From JBBARC01 sp040400005 (GTDB taxonomy: Bacteria > Pseudomonadota > Alphaproteobacteria > Acetobacterales > Acetobacteraceae), in assembly GCA_040400005.1 (NCBI GenBank), contig JBBARC010000013.1, positions 3,256 through 67,255 on the forward strand: a DNA stretch of 64,000 bases, written 5' to 3'. A model generated the notes under the pieces. It worked only from the letters and a program-made list of their open reading frames with translations. It ran no database searches and had not been told where the DNA came from. Below, one piece after another: positions 35,311-44,552 of the stretch. Each line of letters starts with the position of its first letter. The stretch's first letter is position 1. The translations under genes were made by a program, and so were the position numbers.

Positions 35311-36575
35311 GCCAAATTCCGGTTAACATCACTACCCTGCCCAGCGGGCTGACGATTGTGACAGAAACCATGGACCGCGTCGAAACGGTCTCGTTTGGTG
35401 CCTACGTCGCCTGCGGCACGCGCCATGAAGATGCCGAGCAAAACGGGGTGTCGCATTTCCTCGAACACATGGCGTTTAAAGGCACCACCAGCCGCAACGC
35501 GATGGACATTGCCGAAGCGGTGGAAAATGTCGGCGGCCACATCAACGCCTACACCGCACGCGAGCAAACCGCCTATTACGTAAAATTGCTGCGCGAAGAT
35601 CTGCCCCTGGGCGTGGATATCATCGGGGATATCCTCACCCATTCAGTGTTCGCAGCCGATGAAGTGGAACGCGAACGCGGCGTGATTTTGCAGGAAATTG
35701 GCCAGGCCAACGATACCCCCGATGATATTATTTTCGACCATTTCCAGGAAGCCGCCTACCCCGCCCAAGCCATGGGCCGCCCGGTGCTGGGCACCGAAGC
35801 GATTGTGCGTAGCCTAAAACGCCAGGATATTAGCGGCTACATGAAGGCCAACTACGCCGCCGGCAATGTGGTGGTGGCCGCCGCCGGCGCCCTGGATCAC
35901 GCGACCGTTGTGGATTTGGTCGGCCGCCACTTTGCCGATCTGCCCTCCGCCATGCCGAAAACCCCAACCCCTGGCGCGTATCGCGGCCAGGAATTTCGCG
36001 AAGCGCGCGATCTCGATCAGGTCCATATCGTGCTGGGGTTTGATGGCGTCGGCTACAAAGATCCCGATTACTACCCTTCCATGATGCTCTCCACGCTGCT
36101 GGGTGGCGGCATGAGCTCGCGCCTATTTCAGGAAATTCGCGAAAAACGCGGCTTGGTATATTCGATTTACAGCTTTGCCGCCCCGTATATGGATGGCGGC
36201 ATTTTTGGCGTCTACGCCGGCACCGGCGAAAGTGAAGCCGCTGAGCTGATGCCGGTGATGCTGGAAGAACTCAAACGCGTGCAGCACGACGTCAACGCGG
36301 TCGAACTGCGCCGGGCGCGTGCGCAGGTCAAAGCGTCCCTGCTAATGTCGATGGAAAGCACCGGCAGCCGCTGCGAACAACTCGCCCGCCAATGGCAGGT
36401 GTTTGGCCGCGTTGTGCCGGTCGCCGAGATTGTCGCCAAAATCGAAGCGGTCACCACCGAACAAGTGTGTGCTGCCGCCACTCGGATGTTTGCCACCACC
36501 CCCACCCTGGCCGCCATGGGGCCGGCCGATCACGTGCCCAACCTTACCACCATTATCGAAAAGCTTGCCGCATGA
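35307..36575 (+). CDS. M16 zinc metallopeptidase (mitochondrial processing peptidase-like)
   Basis: 422 residues. The inverted zinc motif HFLEH (residues 50-54) and the downstream Glu in ERERGVILQEIGQ are both present, so the protein should be catalytic. RGLVYSIYSF in the second half is the substrate-binding signature of the family. It resembles the single-chain bacterial relatives of mitochondrial processing peptidase beta, whose natural substrates are mostly unknown. It is coupled to thrC upstream and tldE downstream by ATGA overlaps. Confidence 0.92.
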   Translation: MSQIPVNITTLPSGLTIVTETMDRVETVSFGAYVACGTRHEDAEQNGVSHFLEHMAFKGTTSRNAMDIAEAVENVGGHINAYTAREQTAYYVKLLREDLPLGVDIIGDILTHSVFAADEVERERGVILQEIGQANDTPDDIIFDHFQEAAYPAQAMGRPVLGTEAIVRSLKRQDISGYMKANYAAGNVVVAAAGALDHATVVDLVGRHFADLPSAMPKTPTPGAYRGQEFREARDLDQVHIVLGFDGVGYKDPDYYPSMMLSTLLGGGMSSRLFQEIREKRGLVYSIYSFAAPYMDGGIFGVYAGTGESEAAELMPVMLEELKRVQHDVNAVELRRARAQVKASLLMSMESTGSRCEQLARQWQVFGRVVPVAEIVAKIEAVTTEQVCAAATRMFATTPTLAAMGPADHVPNLTTIIEKLAA

Positions 36576-37900
36576 GCCTCGATGCCCTCGAATCACTGAT
36601 CGCCCACGCCAAGCGCGCCGGCGCCGATAGTGCCGATGCCATTTTGGTATCGCGCACATCACTCACCGTCGAACGCCGCCTGGGCCGCACCGAAACCCTG
36701 GAACGCGCCGAAATGCGCGACTTGGGCTTGCGTGTGTTTATCGGGCAAAAATCAGCCAGCGTCTCCGCCAGCAGTGTGGATGCGGAACAATTCGCAACCA
36801 TCGCCGAACGCGCGGTCGCCATGGCCCGCATCGTGCCAGAAGATCCCTTTGGCGGCCTGGCAGAAAACGCCCGCACCCCCGATGATGCCGCCTATTTGGA
36901 TCTGGATGATGGCGCCGAACCCAGTGTCGAAAATCTCATTGCGCGCGCTGATGTGGCCGAACACGCCGCCATGGCGGTGCCAGGTGTCACCAATTCCGAA
37001 GGCGGCAACGCCGGATTTTCACGCACCGAAATTATGCTCGCCACATCAAACGGCTTCGCCGGCCGCGCCATGCGCACCAACCACGCCATTTCGGCATCCG
37101 TGCTGGCCGGAACCGGCACCGCCATGCAACGGGATTACGATTACCATTCAACCGTGCACTTCGCCGATCTTGATGCACCAGACCTCATCGGCCGCCACGC
37201 CGGCGAACAGGCTGTGGCCCGCCTCAATCCAACCCGCCCGGCCACCACCAAATTACCGGTGGTGTTTTCCCCCCGCGTATCGGCATCCCTGCTCGGCCAT
37301 TTGATCGGCGCCATCAACGGCGCCTCCATCGTGCGCGGCACCAGTTTTCTAAAAGATGCCGTCGGCACAAGAATTTTCCCCGCCGGTATGTTCGTGCACG
37401 ATGACCCCCGCCGCGTGCGCGGCACACGATCCGGTACCTTCGATGGCGAGGGCCTGCCCACCGCCGCCCGCGCCATTATCGAAGATGGTGTGCTCACCGG
37501 CTGGTTATTAGATTGCCGCAGCGCCCGCGCACTCGGCCTGCCGCCCACCGGCCACGCATCGCGCGGCACCGGCGGGCCGCCATCGCCATCACCCACCAAT
37601 CTCTACATGGCTCCCGGCACACAAACCCCGGAAAGCCTGATCGGTGATGTCGCCAACGGTCTTTATGTCACCGAACTCATCGGCATGGGCGTGAATGGCC
37701 TCACCGGCGACTACAGCCGCGGTGCGGCAGGCTTCATGATCCGCCAAGGCAAACTTGCCGAGCCGGTCGCCGAAGTTACCATCGCCAGCAATCTACGCGA
37801 CATGTTCGCCACCCTCACCGTCGCCAACGACCTCGTCTTCCGCCGCGGCATGGACGCCCCCACCCTACGCATCACAGAAATGATGCTGGCCGGGGCTTAG
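36572..37900 (+). CDS. pmbA: TldE/PmbA family protein (metallopeptidase-like, non-catalytic partner)
   Basis: 442 residues of the PmbA/TldE family: GLRVFIGQKSASVSASS, EGGNAGFSRTEIMLATSNG, VVFSPRVSASLLGHLIGAI, GTFDGEGLPTAARAIIEDG and GMGVNGLTGDYSRGAAGFMI. There is no HExxxH motif, as expected for TldE. TldE pairs with TldD to form a peptidase that trims unfolded peptides and some ribosomal peptides. TldD is encoded separately at 55707. It starts inside the M16 stop. The TAG stop lies at the tip of a family 2 palindrome. Confidence 0.92.
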   Translation: MSLDALESLIAHAKRAGADSADAILVSRTSLTVERRLGRTETLERAEMRDLGLRVFIGQKSASVSASSVDAEQFATIAERAVAMARIVPEDPFGGLAENARTPDDAAYLDLDDGAEPSVENLIARADVAEHAAMAVPGVTNSEGGNAGFSRTEIMLATSNGFAGRAMRTNHAISASVLAGTGTAMQRDYDYHSTVHFADLDAPDLIGRHAGEQAVARLNPTRPATTKLPVVFSPRVSASLLGHLIGAINGASIVRGTSFLKDAVGTRIFPAGMFVHDDPRRVRGTRSGTFDGEGLPTAARAIIEDGVLTGWLLDCRSARALGLPPTGHASRGTGGPPSPSPTNLYMAPGTQTPESLIGDVANGLYVTELIGMGVNGLTGDYSRGAAGFMIRQGKLAEPVAEVTIASNLRDMFATLTVANDLVFRRGMDAPTLRITEMMLAGA

Positions 37901-38160
37901 GATTTGAGGATTGGGGCAGGGGAGAGAAAGAAAGGCCAAGGGCTTTGCCCCTGGACCCCATTAAAGGCTCGCCTTTAAAATCCTTTTAATTGGGTTTGGG
38001 GGGAAGGGGGCCACTCCGTGCCGCGCCACAGCCTCAGTCGGCCCCCTTCCCCCCAAACCCAAGTAGTCGGTTCTAAGGGCTTGCCCTTAGTGGGGGTCGA
38101 GGGGGCAAAGCCCCTCGCCTTTCTTTCTCTCCCCAGCCCCCTAATCGCCAAACCCTAATC
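37898..38160. repeat. Family 2 head-to-head palindrome between convergent genes (beta then alpha)
   Basis: About 260 bp from the tldE stop codon to just before the stop of the MFS gene. The tips, TTAGGATTTGAGGATTGGGG and its inverse CCCCTAATCGCCAAACCCTA, continue into GGGGAGAGAAAGAAAGGC on both sides. The left module is beta (ATTAAAGGCTCGCCTTTAAA) and the right is alpha (TTCTAAGGGCTTGCCCTTAG), the opposite order to the copy at 24081. Both carry the TTGGGTTTGGGGGGAAGGGG block next to a central loop of about 28 bases. Likely a bidirectional terminator. Confidence 0.85.
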
Positions 38161-38165
38161 CCCGG

Positions 38166-39431
38166 TCAGCCGCGTTTGTGGGCGGGGATGAAGCGGGCGA
38201 TGGCGCAGAGGGAGGCCAGCGTGATGAGGCCGGCGGCGGCGACGACGTAGGCGGGGGCGGTGGGGTTGCCGCTCCAGGTTACTGCCATTTCACACATTGT
38301 TGCGGTAAACCCGCCGAACACGGCAACGCCCAGCGTATAGCCAAGCGACATGCCAACGCCGCGCAGTTCCACGGGAAACAGTTCGGCAAGCAGTGCTGGG
38401 ATCGGTGCACTGTAGGCCGCGCGCAGGGCGGTCATCAGCCCAATGGCGACCACCAATTTACCAATGCCGGGTTTATGCACGGCCCAAGCGATAGACGGCA
38501 CCACCGATAGCACCAGCAGTGTTGCGCAGATAATGGGCACGCGCAGGCGATCGGCGCGGTCGGATAGGCCGCCGACGATGGGGGTGACGACAAAACTGAT
38601 GATGGAGGCTGCCAATGTTACCAGGAGCCCGGTTTGCACTGGCAGATGCAATTCGCTTGCGGCAAAGCTGGGCAGATAGAGATTAACGTAGGTGGCAACG
38701 GTGCCGAGTGCGATCACCCCGGTTGCCAGCAGCACGCGGCCCCAGCTTTGCGTGAACAGGCTGTAGGCGGGCGAGGGTAATTTGGTGGCGGCCAAAAATT
38801 CCGGGGTTTCATCAACGCCGTGGCGCAAATACAGACCGACGGGGCCGATGAGCAGGCCGATGACGAAGGGGATACGAAACCCCCAGGCATCGATGGTAGC
38901 GGGGCTGAGCCAGTCATTTACTGCCAGCGCCACCAGGCAGGCAAAGATATTGCTGATAGCCTGGCTGGTGAATTGAAAACTGGCAAAAAACCCGCGGCGG
39001 CTGGGGTGGGCGTGTTCCATCATGAAGGCAGTTGCGCCGCCAAATTCACCACCGGCGGAAAACCCTTGGATAAGGCGTGCCAGCAGAATGCCAAAAGGGG
39101 CGACGATACCAATTGTTTCGTGGCGCGGCATGAAGGCAAGCAAAGCGGTGCCGGCGGTCATGAGCATAATCGACAGGGTGAGGGATGCCCGCCTGCCGGC
39201 CCGATCGGCGTAGCTGCCCAGCACGATGGCGCCGATGGGGCGGGCAAAGAAGGCCACACCAAACACTGCCCAGGCTTGCAGCCGTGCGGCGTGCGGGCTG
39301 GCCGCGGGGAAAAAAGCGCTGCCGATTTGCTGGGCGAAAAAGGCAAAAACGATGATGTCGTAAAATTCAAGTGCGTTGCCGGCGGATGCCGCCGCGATCA
39401 CCCGCCACGGATGTTTGGGCGCGTCGCTCAA
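38166..39431 (-). CDS. MFS transporter, metabolite:H+ symporter (ProP/CitA-like)
   Basis: 421 residues, 12 membrane helices. The N-terminal AAASAGNALEFYDIIVFAFF, the loop GSYADRAGRRASL and RLIQGFSAGGEFGGATAFM are signatures of the metabolite:H+ symporter family. That family takes up osmolytes, citrate, shikimate or other organic acids; the substrate here is unknown. The likely start is TTG at 39431, which overlaps the stop of the peroxiredoxin gene (TTGA). Confidence 0.85.
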   Translation of the reverse strand: MSDAPKHPWRVIAAASAGNALEFYDIIVFAFFAQQIGSAFFPAASPHAARLQAWAVFGVAFFARPIGAIVLGSYADRAGRRASLTLSIMLMTAGTALLAFMPRHETIGIVAPFGILLARLIQGFSAGGEFGGATAFMMEHAHPSRRGFFASFQFTSQAISNIFACLVALAVNDWLSPATIDAWGFRIPFVIGLLIGPVGLYLRHGVDETPEFLAATKLPSPAYSLFTQSWGRVLLATGVIALGTVATYVNLYLPSFAASELHLPVQTGLLVTLAASIISFVVTPIVGGLSDRADRLRVPIICATLLVLSVVPSIAWAVHKPGIGKLVVAIGLMTALRAAYSAPIPALLAELFPVELRGVGMSLGYTLGVAVFGGFTATMCEMAVTWSGNPTAPAYVVAAAGLITLASLCAIARFIPAHKRG

Positions 39432-39895
39432 AGGGCTTTGAGTGCGGTCAGCACCGCTTGCACATGGCCTGGCACTTTTACCTTGGGCCAAATGGCGGCA
39501 ATGCGGCCATCGGCACCGACCAGACAAGTTGTGCGTTCAATGCCCATGTATTTGCGGCCATACATAGATTTTTCCACCCACACGCCGAACGCCTCGGTCA
39601 CTTTGCCGTCTGCGTCACTGCCTAAAGGAAAAGTAAGCCCGTATTTGGCGGCGAATTTTTCTAACGCCGGCATCGGGTCGCGTGAAACACCGACAATGGT
39701 GGCGCCGAGTTTTTTGACCGCAGCAAAGTTTTCTTCAAAATCCTGCGCCTGCTTGGTGCAGCCGGTGGTATCGGCCTTGGGATAAAAATAGATCACATAG
39801 GGCGCACCTTTTAGTGCGCGGCTGGTGATCGTAGCCCCGCCAGTGGTTGCCATTGTGAAGGCAGGGGGCGCGCCGCCAATTGTGATCTCGGGCAT
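39428..39895 (-). CDS. bcp: Bcp/PrxQ-type peroxiredoxin
   Basis: 155 residues. Thiol peroxidase with the peroxidatic Cys46 in YPKADTTGCTKQAQDFEE. E. coli Bcp has its resolving Cys five residues later; here that position is Gln51, so it is either a 1-Cys enzyme or uses the only other Cys (ERTTCLVG, about 125). MPEITIGG at 39895 is the likely start. It precedes the MFS gene with a 4-base overlap. Confidence 0.88.
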   Translation of the reverse strand: MPEITIGGAPPAFTMATTGGATITSRALKGAPYVIYFYPKADTTGCTKQAQDFEENFAAVKKLGATIVGVSRDPMPALEKFAAKYGLTFPLGSDADGKVTEAFGVWVEKSMYGRKYMGIERTTCLVGADGRIAAIWPKVKVPGHVQAVLTALKAL

Positions 39896-39932
39896 AATAA
39901 AACTCCCCCTAGTATCAAATGCGGTGGCCGTC

Positions 39933-39962
39933 AGGGCTGGCACCACTAGGGCTGGCACCACT
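39933..39962. repeat. Two tandem 15-bp repeats
   Basis: AGGGCTGGCACCACT occurs twice without a gap (39933-39947 and 39948-39962), between the DUF4337 gene and the peroxiredoxin gene. Too short to interpret; it is probably a replication-slippage product in the leader of the peroxiredoxin gene. Confidence 0.85.
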
Positions 39963-39972
39963 GCCGCGTGTT

Positions 39973-40566
39973 TTACAACAATCCGAACGATGCGCCAATG
40001 GAGTATGCCGCCCCGGCAATGCCGGCAATGGCGGCCACGGCTAGCAGTGGAACGCTTTCCACCGCCAGCGACAGCCCGGTGACCATGGCGCAGAGTTCCA
40101 CCACCCGGGTGCCCAGTTCCACCCGATCATGCTTATGGCGGGCGCCTTCGCGCTCAACATCGATCTCATGGGCTTTGGCGGCCAGCTGTTCCATGCCATC
40201 ACCCTTGGCGGTATCCGATTGCATGCGCTGCGCTTCGGCCGCACGTTTGGTCATATCCATCGTCAGCGCCAGATCATTTGCGTTGGTGGTGGCTAGGTGG
40301 CGTTCAATTTCGGCAACGCCCAGATCGATCGCGCGGCGGTCCGATTTGCCTTGGTACTGCGCCCAGGTGTCAGCAAATTCGGTGGTTTTTACCAAATACT
40401 CGGTTTGCGCATCGTTCGCCTGCATCGAACAGATAACGCCGGTGGCGCCCAGCAGGGTCAGCACAATGGCGGCAATCCGCCGCGTACGGCCCATACCGGC
40501 GGTGTGGGCTTCGTCTTCCTCGTGGGTTTTTTCAATCGCGTCCTGCACAATTTCGGAATCGCTCAT
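39973..40566 (-). CDS. DUF4337 family membrane protein
   Basis: 197 residues with an acidic N-terminus (EETHEEDEAH-like), a first membrane helix (RIAAIVLTLLGATGVICSM), a long charged middle (residues 50-150, partly coiled) and two C-terminal helices (ELCAMVTGLSLAVESVPLLA, AVAAIAGIAGAAYSIGA). This layout matches DUF4337; the function is unknown. The ATG overlaps the SDR stop by 4 bases, so it is co-transcribed with the purF operon. Confidence 0.75.
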   Translation of the reverse strand: MSDSEIVQDAIEKTHEEDEAHTAGMGRTRRIAAIVLTLLGATGVICSMQANDAQTEYLVKTTEFADTWAQYQGKSDRRAIDLGVAEIERHLATTNANDLALTMDMTKRAAEAQRMQSDTAKGDGMEQLAAKAHEIDVEREGARHKHDRVELGTRVVELCAMVTGLSLAVESVPLLAVAAIAGIAGAAYSIGASFGLL

Positions 40567-41273
40567 GCCCTAGGTGCCTCCACCAATGCGCCGTGGCGCT
40601 GTTCTTCGGCCCGGCACATGGCAGCGATTAAGGGCGCCACATGGGCCGGGGTTTGCAGGGTTGTTGGGTCCTCACCGGGAAACGCCATGGCCCGCATGCG
40701 GGTAGCGGTTTTGCCGGGGTCGAATAAATTTATCCGGGCATTGCCTGCCGAGATTTCATCGGCCCAGGCCAGCACAAGGTTTTCTAACGCCGCCTTGGTC
40801 GCGCCATACGCCCCCCAAAACGCCCGCGGGTGGCGGGCCACGCTAGAGGTTAAAAACACCGCACGCCCGGCATCCGCCGCCACCAGCAAGGGCGCCAGGG
40901 TGCGGATCAGCCGCGATGTCGCGGTTAAATTCACCGCCACACATTCGGCCAGATCTTTGGGTGTGATATGCCCGGCAGGGGTTAATTTACCCAGCACGCC
41001 GGCGGCGTGCACCAAAACATCCAATTTGCCAAAACGCTGATATAGGCTGGGCCCAATCGGATCAATCTTGTCGGCCAGGCGCAGGTCAAGCGGCAATAAG
41101 GTGGCGCTGCCGCCAGCATTGCGAATGCTATCGTCGATTTCTTCCAGCGCCCCCTGGGTGCGCCCGGTCAGCACCACATGCGCGCCACGGGCCGCCAGTT
41201 CAACCGCAACGGCCGCCCCAATGCCGCGGCTGGCACCGGTGACCAAGGCGATTTTTCCGTCAAGCTCCGCCAT
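40563..41273 (-). CDS. Short-chain dehydrogenase/reductase
   Basis: 236 residues, classical SDR. NAD(P)-binding TGASRGIG (residues 12-19), VHAAG (NNAG equivalent), Ser in FLTSSVARH and the catalytic YGATK. MAELDGKIALVTG at 41273 is the start; it lies 4 bases after purF. The substrate cannot be told from the sequence. An SDR directly after purF is frequent in alphaproteobacteria. Confidence 0.9.
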   Translation of the reverse strand: MAELDGKIALVTGASRGIGAAVAVELAARGAHVVLTGRTQGALEEIDDSIRNAGGSATLLPLDLRLADKIDPIGPSLYQRFGKLDVLVHAAGVLGKLTPAGHITPKDLAECVAVNLTATSRLIRTLAPLLVAADAGRAVFLTSSVARHPRAFWGAYGATKAALENLVLAWADEISAGNARINLFDPGKTATRMRAMAFPGEDPTTLQTPAHVAPLIAAMCRAEEQRHGALVEAPRA

Positions 41274-41277
41274 AAAA

Positions 41278-42771
41278 TCAGCCAACCTCGGCAAGTAAAC
41301 TGAGCTGGCCGCGGCTGGTATCATCGCCATCGGTTAACGCTATGGGATAATCGCCGGTAAAACAGGCATCGCAAAACTTTGGCTGCACCGCATTGCGTTT
41401 TTCCTCGCCCAGGGCGCGATATAAACCGTCAATGGAGATAAACGCCAAACTATCGACGCCGATCAATTTCGCCATTTCCGCCACATTATGCTGGGCGGCC
41501 ATCAGCTTGCTGCGTTCGGGGGTATCGATACCATAGAAGCAGGAATGCGTGGTTGGCGGCGATGAGATCCGCATATGCACTTCAGCAGCACCGGCGGCGC
41601 GCACCATTTCGACAATTTTGCGGCTGGTGGTGCCCCGCACGATGCTGTCATCAACCAAAATCACCCGCTTGCCATTCAGCATCGCCTTATTGGCAGAATG
41701 CTTTAATTTAACGCCAAGGTTGCGAATATGGTCGGTTGGTTCAATAAACGTGCGGCCAACATAATGGTTGCGGATAATGCCCAGTTCGAACGGAATGCCG
41801 CTTTCTGTTGCATAGCCCATCGCCGCCGGCACGCCGCTATCGGGCACTGGCACCACCACATCGGCATCCACTCCGCTTTCGCGTGCAAGCTCGGCGCCAA
41901 TCGCCTTGCGCCCGGTATAAACACCGCGGCCTTCCATCACTGAATCGGGGCGGGCGAAATAGATATATTCAAACACGCAAAACCGGCCGGGCCCACGGGC
42001 CACGCCAAACGGTTTAATGCTGTTCACCCCGGTTGCATCGATCACCACAATTTCGCCGGGTTCCACATCGCGCACAAACTCGGCACCGCAAATATCCAGC
42101 GCGCAGGTTTCCGATGCCAGCACCCAGCCGGAATTTTCTTCTTCCCCTGGAATACGCCCCAATATCAGCGGCCGCACGCCCAGCGGGTCGCGCACGCCGA
42201 TCAGCGCCGAATTGGAAAGTGCGACCAGCGAATAGGCACCCACCACCTGTTTTAACGCATCGATCAGCCGGTCGACCACGGTGGAATACAGGCTGATCGC
42301 GATCAGGTGAATAAACACCTCGCTATCCATGGTCGATTGAAACAGGCAACCGCGGCTCACCAGGGCCCGGCGCAGGGTGTGGGCGTTGGTCAAATTGCCG
42401 TTATGTGCCACGGCAAACCCACCAAACACAAAATCGGCATATAGCGGCTGCACGTTTCGTAATATAGTTTCGCCCGTGGTGGCGTAGCGATTATGCCCCA
42501 GCGCGCAAAACCCCGGTAAGGCTGCGATCCGTTTGCGATCGCCAAAATTTTCCCCAACCAGCCCCAAACCTTTTTCGGAATGAAACAATTTGCCATCGTA
42601 GCTGACAATACCACAGGCTTCCTGGCCGCGATGTTGCAGCGCGTGCAACCCCAGCGCGGTTACGGCCGCCGCATCGGGTAGGTTCCACACGCCGAATACG
42701 CCGCATTCCTCATGTGGCTTGTCGTCGTCAAAGCACTCGGTCATCCCGGTCTCCATTGGTGGCGACATCAT
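41278..42771 (-). CDS. purF: Amidophosphoribosyltransferase
   Basis: 497 residues. It catalyses the first committed step of purine synthesis (PRPP plus glutamine to phosphoribosylamine). N-terminal glutaminase: nucleophile Cys23 in HEECGVFGVW after a short propeptide, then GHNRYATTG and NGNLTN. The PRPP loop is VILVDDSIVRGTTSRKI. Cysteines in RFCVFEYIYFARPDS, SCFYGIDTP and CDACFTGDYP correspond to the 4Fe-4S ligands of the Bacillus subtilis type enzyme. cvpA is just upstream. Confidence 0.96.
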   Translation of the reverse strand: MMSPPMETGMTECFDDDKPHEECGVFGVWNLPDAAAVTALGLHALQHRGQEACGIVSYDGKLFHSEKGLGLVGENFGDRKRIAALPGFCALGHNRYATTGETILRNVQPLYADFVFGGFAVAHNGNLTNAHTLRRALVSRGCLFQSTMDSEVFIHLIAISLYSTVVDRLIDALKQVVGAYSLVALSNSALIGVRDPLGVRPLILGRIPGEEENSGWVLASETCALDICGAEFVRDVEPGEIVVIDATGVNSIKPFGVARGPGRFCVFEYIYFARPDSVMEGRGVYTGRKAIGAELARESGVDADVVVPVPDSGVPAAMGYATESGIPFELGIIRNHYVGRTFIEPTDHIRNLGVKLKHSANKAMLNGKRVILVDDSIVRGTTSRKIVEMVRAAGAAEVHMRISSPPTTHSCFYGIDTPERSKLMAAQHNVAEMAKLIGVDSLAFISIDGLYRALGEEKRNAVQPKFCDACFTGDYPIALTDGDDTSRGQLSLLAEVG

Positions 42772-43358
42772 AACTTGGTTTTGTCGGTGGGTATTTTGCG
42801 CGCCGTGCCCAGCGGGGTTGCGCGCAATAAATCTTCAGCCGTGGTGGCACGCCCCTCGGGCGGTTTGGCTACATTGGGGCGCATCCGCGGCGGCAGGTAC
42901 TCGGTTAGCGCCACCGCACCATCGTGCAGAAACGGCACCGCGCGGCTATCGCGCACCCATTGCGGCCATTGTTCGGGGGGCATTGCCATGCCGCCCAATA
43001 TGTAGGCGCCGATCAGCACCGCCGCCCCGCGCCCAGCGCCGAACAGCATGCCAAGCGAGCGGTCCAGCCCGCCGAGCAGCGATAGGCGCACCAGCCGGCC
43101 GATCAAATTGGCCAAAATGGAACAGGCGATGACGGCGGCAATAAACACTAGCGCATAGGCGGCAATGCTCGCCATCAGATCGTCGCTGCCAAAGATTTTG
43201 GCGGTTGACGGTATTAACCGCCCGGCAAACATAAATGACAGCCACCCCGCCACCACCCAGGCGCCCAAGCCCAGCACTTCGCGCACAAACCCGCGCGATA
43301 GCCCCAGCAGGGCAGAAATCGCCACAATGCCGACGGCGATCAGGTCCAGTTGGTTCAT
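42768..43358 (-). CDS. cvpA: CvpA family membrane protein
   Basis: 196 residues with four hydrophobic segments. NQLDLIAVGIVAISALLGLS and FVREVLGLGAWVVAGWLS form the family start, and GGLDRSLGMLFGAGRGA is the conserved end. E. coli CvpA supports envelope integrity and colicin V export, and the gene is conserved next to purF. MNQLDLIA at 43358 is preferred over an ATG five codons upstream. It overlaps purF by 4 bases. The 225 bases upstream (43359-43583) contain no recognisable gene and presumably hold the promoter. Confidence 0.9.
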   Translation of the reverse strand: MNQLDLIAVGIVAISALLGLSRGFVREVLGLGAWVVAGWLSFMFAGRLIPSTAKIFGSDDLMASIAAYALVFIAAVIACSILANLIGRLVRLSLLGGLDRSLGMLFGAGRGAAVLIGAYILGGMAMPPEQWPQWVRDSRAVPFLHDGAVALTEYLPPRMRPNVAKPPEGRATTAEDLLRATPLGTARKIPTDKTKL

Positions 43359-43583
43359 GCGGCTGGCAGCCAAGCGGAGGGCAAGCGGGGGGCAGCATCA
43401 ACGCGCAATAAGGGCCGGGGAATTTTGGCGGCATTTTGGGGGCGCGTCTGGGGCAGACTCGCTCCGCTCATGGGGGCCCAGCGCGGCATGGCGCCTTATC
43501 CTTGAGTTTGGCCGCCGCGCCAAGCTTAATTGGCCGCCCCTGTCACACAACCGCCATGCGGCTAAGTTTTATGGGCGATTTCG

Positions 43584-44375
43584 TCATGCTGTGAGAAAGC
43601 GCAGGCAGGCCCCTTCTAGCACCAAACAGCTCAGCACCCCGTCCATCACTGCACCGGTATCAATGCCAATGCGGTTGGCCAAAATTTCTGGCGCCCGCAC
43701 CATGCTGTGGCCGTGCACCACGACCAGCGGGTGGCGGGTGCGATCGTATAAAAATTCATCTCGTATCCATAACAAATCCTCGCGGGTTTGCGCCGATATC
43801 GGCAGCTTTGGGCGAATCCCGGCATGCACAAAAAAATACCCGCCCTCGGCATGGCTTTGGGCAAGGCCGTCCAAGTACGATTGGTGCAACGCCGGGATTG
43901 CGGCGCGCCAGGCGCCGGGCGGCATGGCCGGGTTAATGCCGTAGCTGGCCAGCGCCCTTGTGCCGCCATTATCCAGCCACAGGCTGGCATCGGCCGCGGT
44001 TGCCTGGGGTTTTAAGGCGGCCATCATCAGGGCTTCGTGGTTGCCGCATAGATCCACCCGCAGGCTGACTTTGGGCGCAATCGGGCCGGATAACAGCCAC
44101 AGCACGCCAGCGGTATCGGGGCCGCGATCGACCACATCACCTAAATGGATTAGCACGCTGCGGGCAATCGGGTTGGCGGCAAGGTCGGCGGCAATGGCAT
44201 AATGCAGCGCCACTAAGCGCTTAAGGCAGCCATGCACATCGCCAATAGCGTAGATGCGGGTGCCCGGCGGCACGCTGGCCGGGGCCGGCACCAGTTGCTG
44301 GGCCCAGGCGCCGGCCGCCGGTTTCGGGCCGGCAATCGCCATCGCGCGGGCCGGCGGTAACGCAGGGTCAATCAT
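43584..44375 (-). CDS. Metallophosphoesterase (serine/threonine phosphatase PrpE/ApaH-like)
   Basis: 263 residues. Two-metal phosphoesterase motifs are all present: GDVHG, GDVVDRG, GNHE, and His in HAGIRP and VVHGHS. It resembles the Ser/Thr protein phosphatase or diadenosine tetraphosphatase group; which substrate it uses cannot be decided. An N-terminal stretch of 38 residues before the catalytic domain is Ala/Pro-rich. Single gene, divergent from the EAL pair. Confidence 0.85.
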   Translation of the reverse strand: MIDPALPPARAMAIAGPKPAAGAWAQQLVPAPASVPPGTRIYAIGDVHGCLKRLVALHYAIAADLAANPIARSVLIHLGDVVDRGPDTAGVLWLLSGPIAPKVSLRVDLCGNHEALMMAALKPQATAADASLWLDNGGTRALASYGINPAMPPGAWRAAIPALHQSYLDGLAQSHAEGGYFFVHAGIRPKLPISAQTREDLLWIRDEFLYDRTRHPLVVVHGHSMVRAPEILANRIGIDTGAVMDGVLSCLVLEGACLRFLTA

Positions 44376-44552
44376 TCCCGCTCACCTTAGCGCCAAGCGG
44401 GAAGTCGCGCACAGGGCGGGTTCGTTCATGCGCCTAAACGGCCTCCCCTAGCCAATGCCGCCAAACACAGCACGCAACCCGATATAGGCTGACATGATCG
44501 CGCGCACACCTGCAGCTTGCCGGCCCCACCGCCGCCCAATGGCGCCGCCGCC

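Noticed and set aside
38820..39785. Plus-strand frame of 321 codons opposite the MFS and peroxiredoxin genes
   Set aside because: It crosses two well-supported genes on the minus strand and shows no recognisable domain.
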